Shown: positions 5,960 to 6,263 of the stretch, piece after piece
Layout: each line of letters begins with the position of its first letter
Position numbering within the stretch: position 1 is the stretch's first letter
NCBI GenBank assembly: GCA_030432815.1
Contig: JAUILB010000177.1
Span: 1 to 6,263 of the forward strand
Direction: 5' to 3'
DNA length: 6,263 bases
From: Alphaproteobacteria bacterium
GTDB lineage: Bacteria; Pseudomonadota; Alphaproteobacteria; Sphingomonadales; Emcibacteraceae
Program-made: the position numbers and the translations under genes
Notes under the pieces: generated by a model
What the model saw: only the letters and a program-made list of their open reading frames with translations
The model's database searches: none
Told to the model about the DNA's origin: nothing

Positions 5960-6263
5960 TGTGAATTTTCCCTGGCGAGTAAATCAACTTCAGCAGCAAT
6001 ATACCCGAAAGAACCCCACAAATTTGTCTGCATAAACCTTTCCATCAGGTCATATGCTCTCTCTTCATCGCCATTATAAAGAAACCAGTTGGCAACACCA
6101 TAAGTAATACTGGCTTCAGCCGGAATTTTTGGGTCGGCATTAACAATTTCTTCCTCGGGTACCTCCCCTTTATAAAACATATCAAGCTTATGGTAATTAT
6201 GAACTTCAATAATATCCATATCGGCATTGATATAATTGAGAGCGGCCTTCGCTTCCTCATCAC
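5956..6263 (-). CDS. TPR-repeat protein (paralogue 3 of the array), C-terminal part, cut by right edge
   Basis: The frame is open from the right edge of the window to the TGA at 5956-5958. It gives about 101 C-terminal codons beginning ...DEEAKAALNYINADMDIIEVHNYHK. It aligns without gaps to the C-terminus of paralogue 1: by hand count 49 of 72 residues are identical from YHK/YHN to EVDL, including YGVANWFLYNG and ERAYDLMERFM. The internal Met at 6219 is not the start, because the homology continues upstream of it to the edge. The N-terminus, and so whether it is a lipoprotein, secreted or cytoplasmic, is outside the window. It overlaps the next gene by 4 bp (ATGA), making it the most upstream visible member of the minus-strand operon; more copies could lie beyond the edge. 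Confidence 0.85.
   Translation of the reverse strand, partial: DEEAKAALNYINADMDIIEVHNYHKLDMFYKGEVPEEEIVNADPKIPAEASITYGVANWFLYNGDEERAYDLMERFMQTNLWGSFGYIAAEVDLLARENSQ
5969..5973 (-). promoter_or_regulatory. Ribosome binding site of TPR paralogue 2, inside the upstream gene
   Basis: The minus strand has AGGGA 9 nt before the ATG at 5959, entirely within the last codons of TPR paralogue 3. Together with the ATGA overlap it supports this start and coupling between the two genes. Confidence 0.55.
6074..6102. repeat. 29-bp perfect direct repeat within TPR paralogue 3 (mate at 4126-4154)
   Basis: This is the second copy of the 29-bp identical stretch, in the C-terminal coding part of paralogue 3. 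The two copies lie about 1.95 kb apart and in the same orientation, so recombination between them could delete paralogue 2 and fuse copies 3 and 1. Confidence 0.7.

Noticed and set aside
1..6263. A search by eye for tRNA, rRNA, CRISPR arrays, insertion sequences, riboswitches and attachment sites.
   Set aside because: Almost all of the window is explained by six genes, and the only gap over 10 bp is the 138-bp divergent region. No such element was seen there or at the edges.

Overview
The window looks like chromosomal DNA from a free-living Gram-negative bacterium of moderate-to-low G+C. An alphaproteobacterium, possibly marine, fits best. The evidence is a Sec signal peptide and a lipobox on adjacent genes, two secondary transporters that are probably sodium-coupled, and a four-domain rhodanese of proteobacterial style. 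The taxonomic guess is inference. I see no mobile element, CRISPR array, tRNA or rRNA.

Layout: (1) Bases 1-552, minus strand, hold the N-terminal 184 codons of a sodium:solute symporter (SSF/PutP-like) that runs off the left edge. (2) Bases 553-690 are a short AT-rich divergent promoter region. (3) Bases 691-2469, plus strand, hold a complete SLC13/DASS-type permease with two RCK_C (TrkA_C) domains in its central loop. (4) Bases 2466-4016, minus strand, encode a four-domain rhodanese-like protein in which only domain 2 keeps the catalytic cysteine loop. It converges on the permease and the two genes overlap by 4 bp. (5) Bases 4020-6263, minus strand, carry three tandem paralogues of an exported TPR protein: a lipoprotein, a Sec-secreted soluble form, and a third copy cut by the right edge.

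The three TPR genes and the rhodanese gene form a tightly packed minus-strand unit read from right to left. The junctions are a 4-bp ATGA overlap, an 8-nt gap and a 3-nt gap, and two of the ribosome binding sites lie on or within the end of the upstream gene. This predicts co-transcription and coupled translation. The TPR proteins should act in the periplasm or at the membrane, while the rhodanese has no signal peptide and should be cytoplasmic. I do not know the function of the TPR family. The most unusual things here are the paralogous TPR array coupled to a mostly inactive multi-rhodanese, and a coordinated pair of cysteines found only in the middle TPR paralogue.
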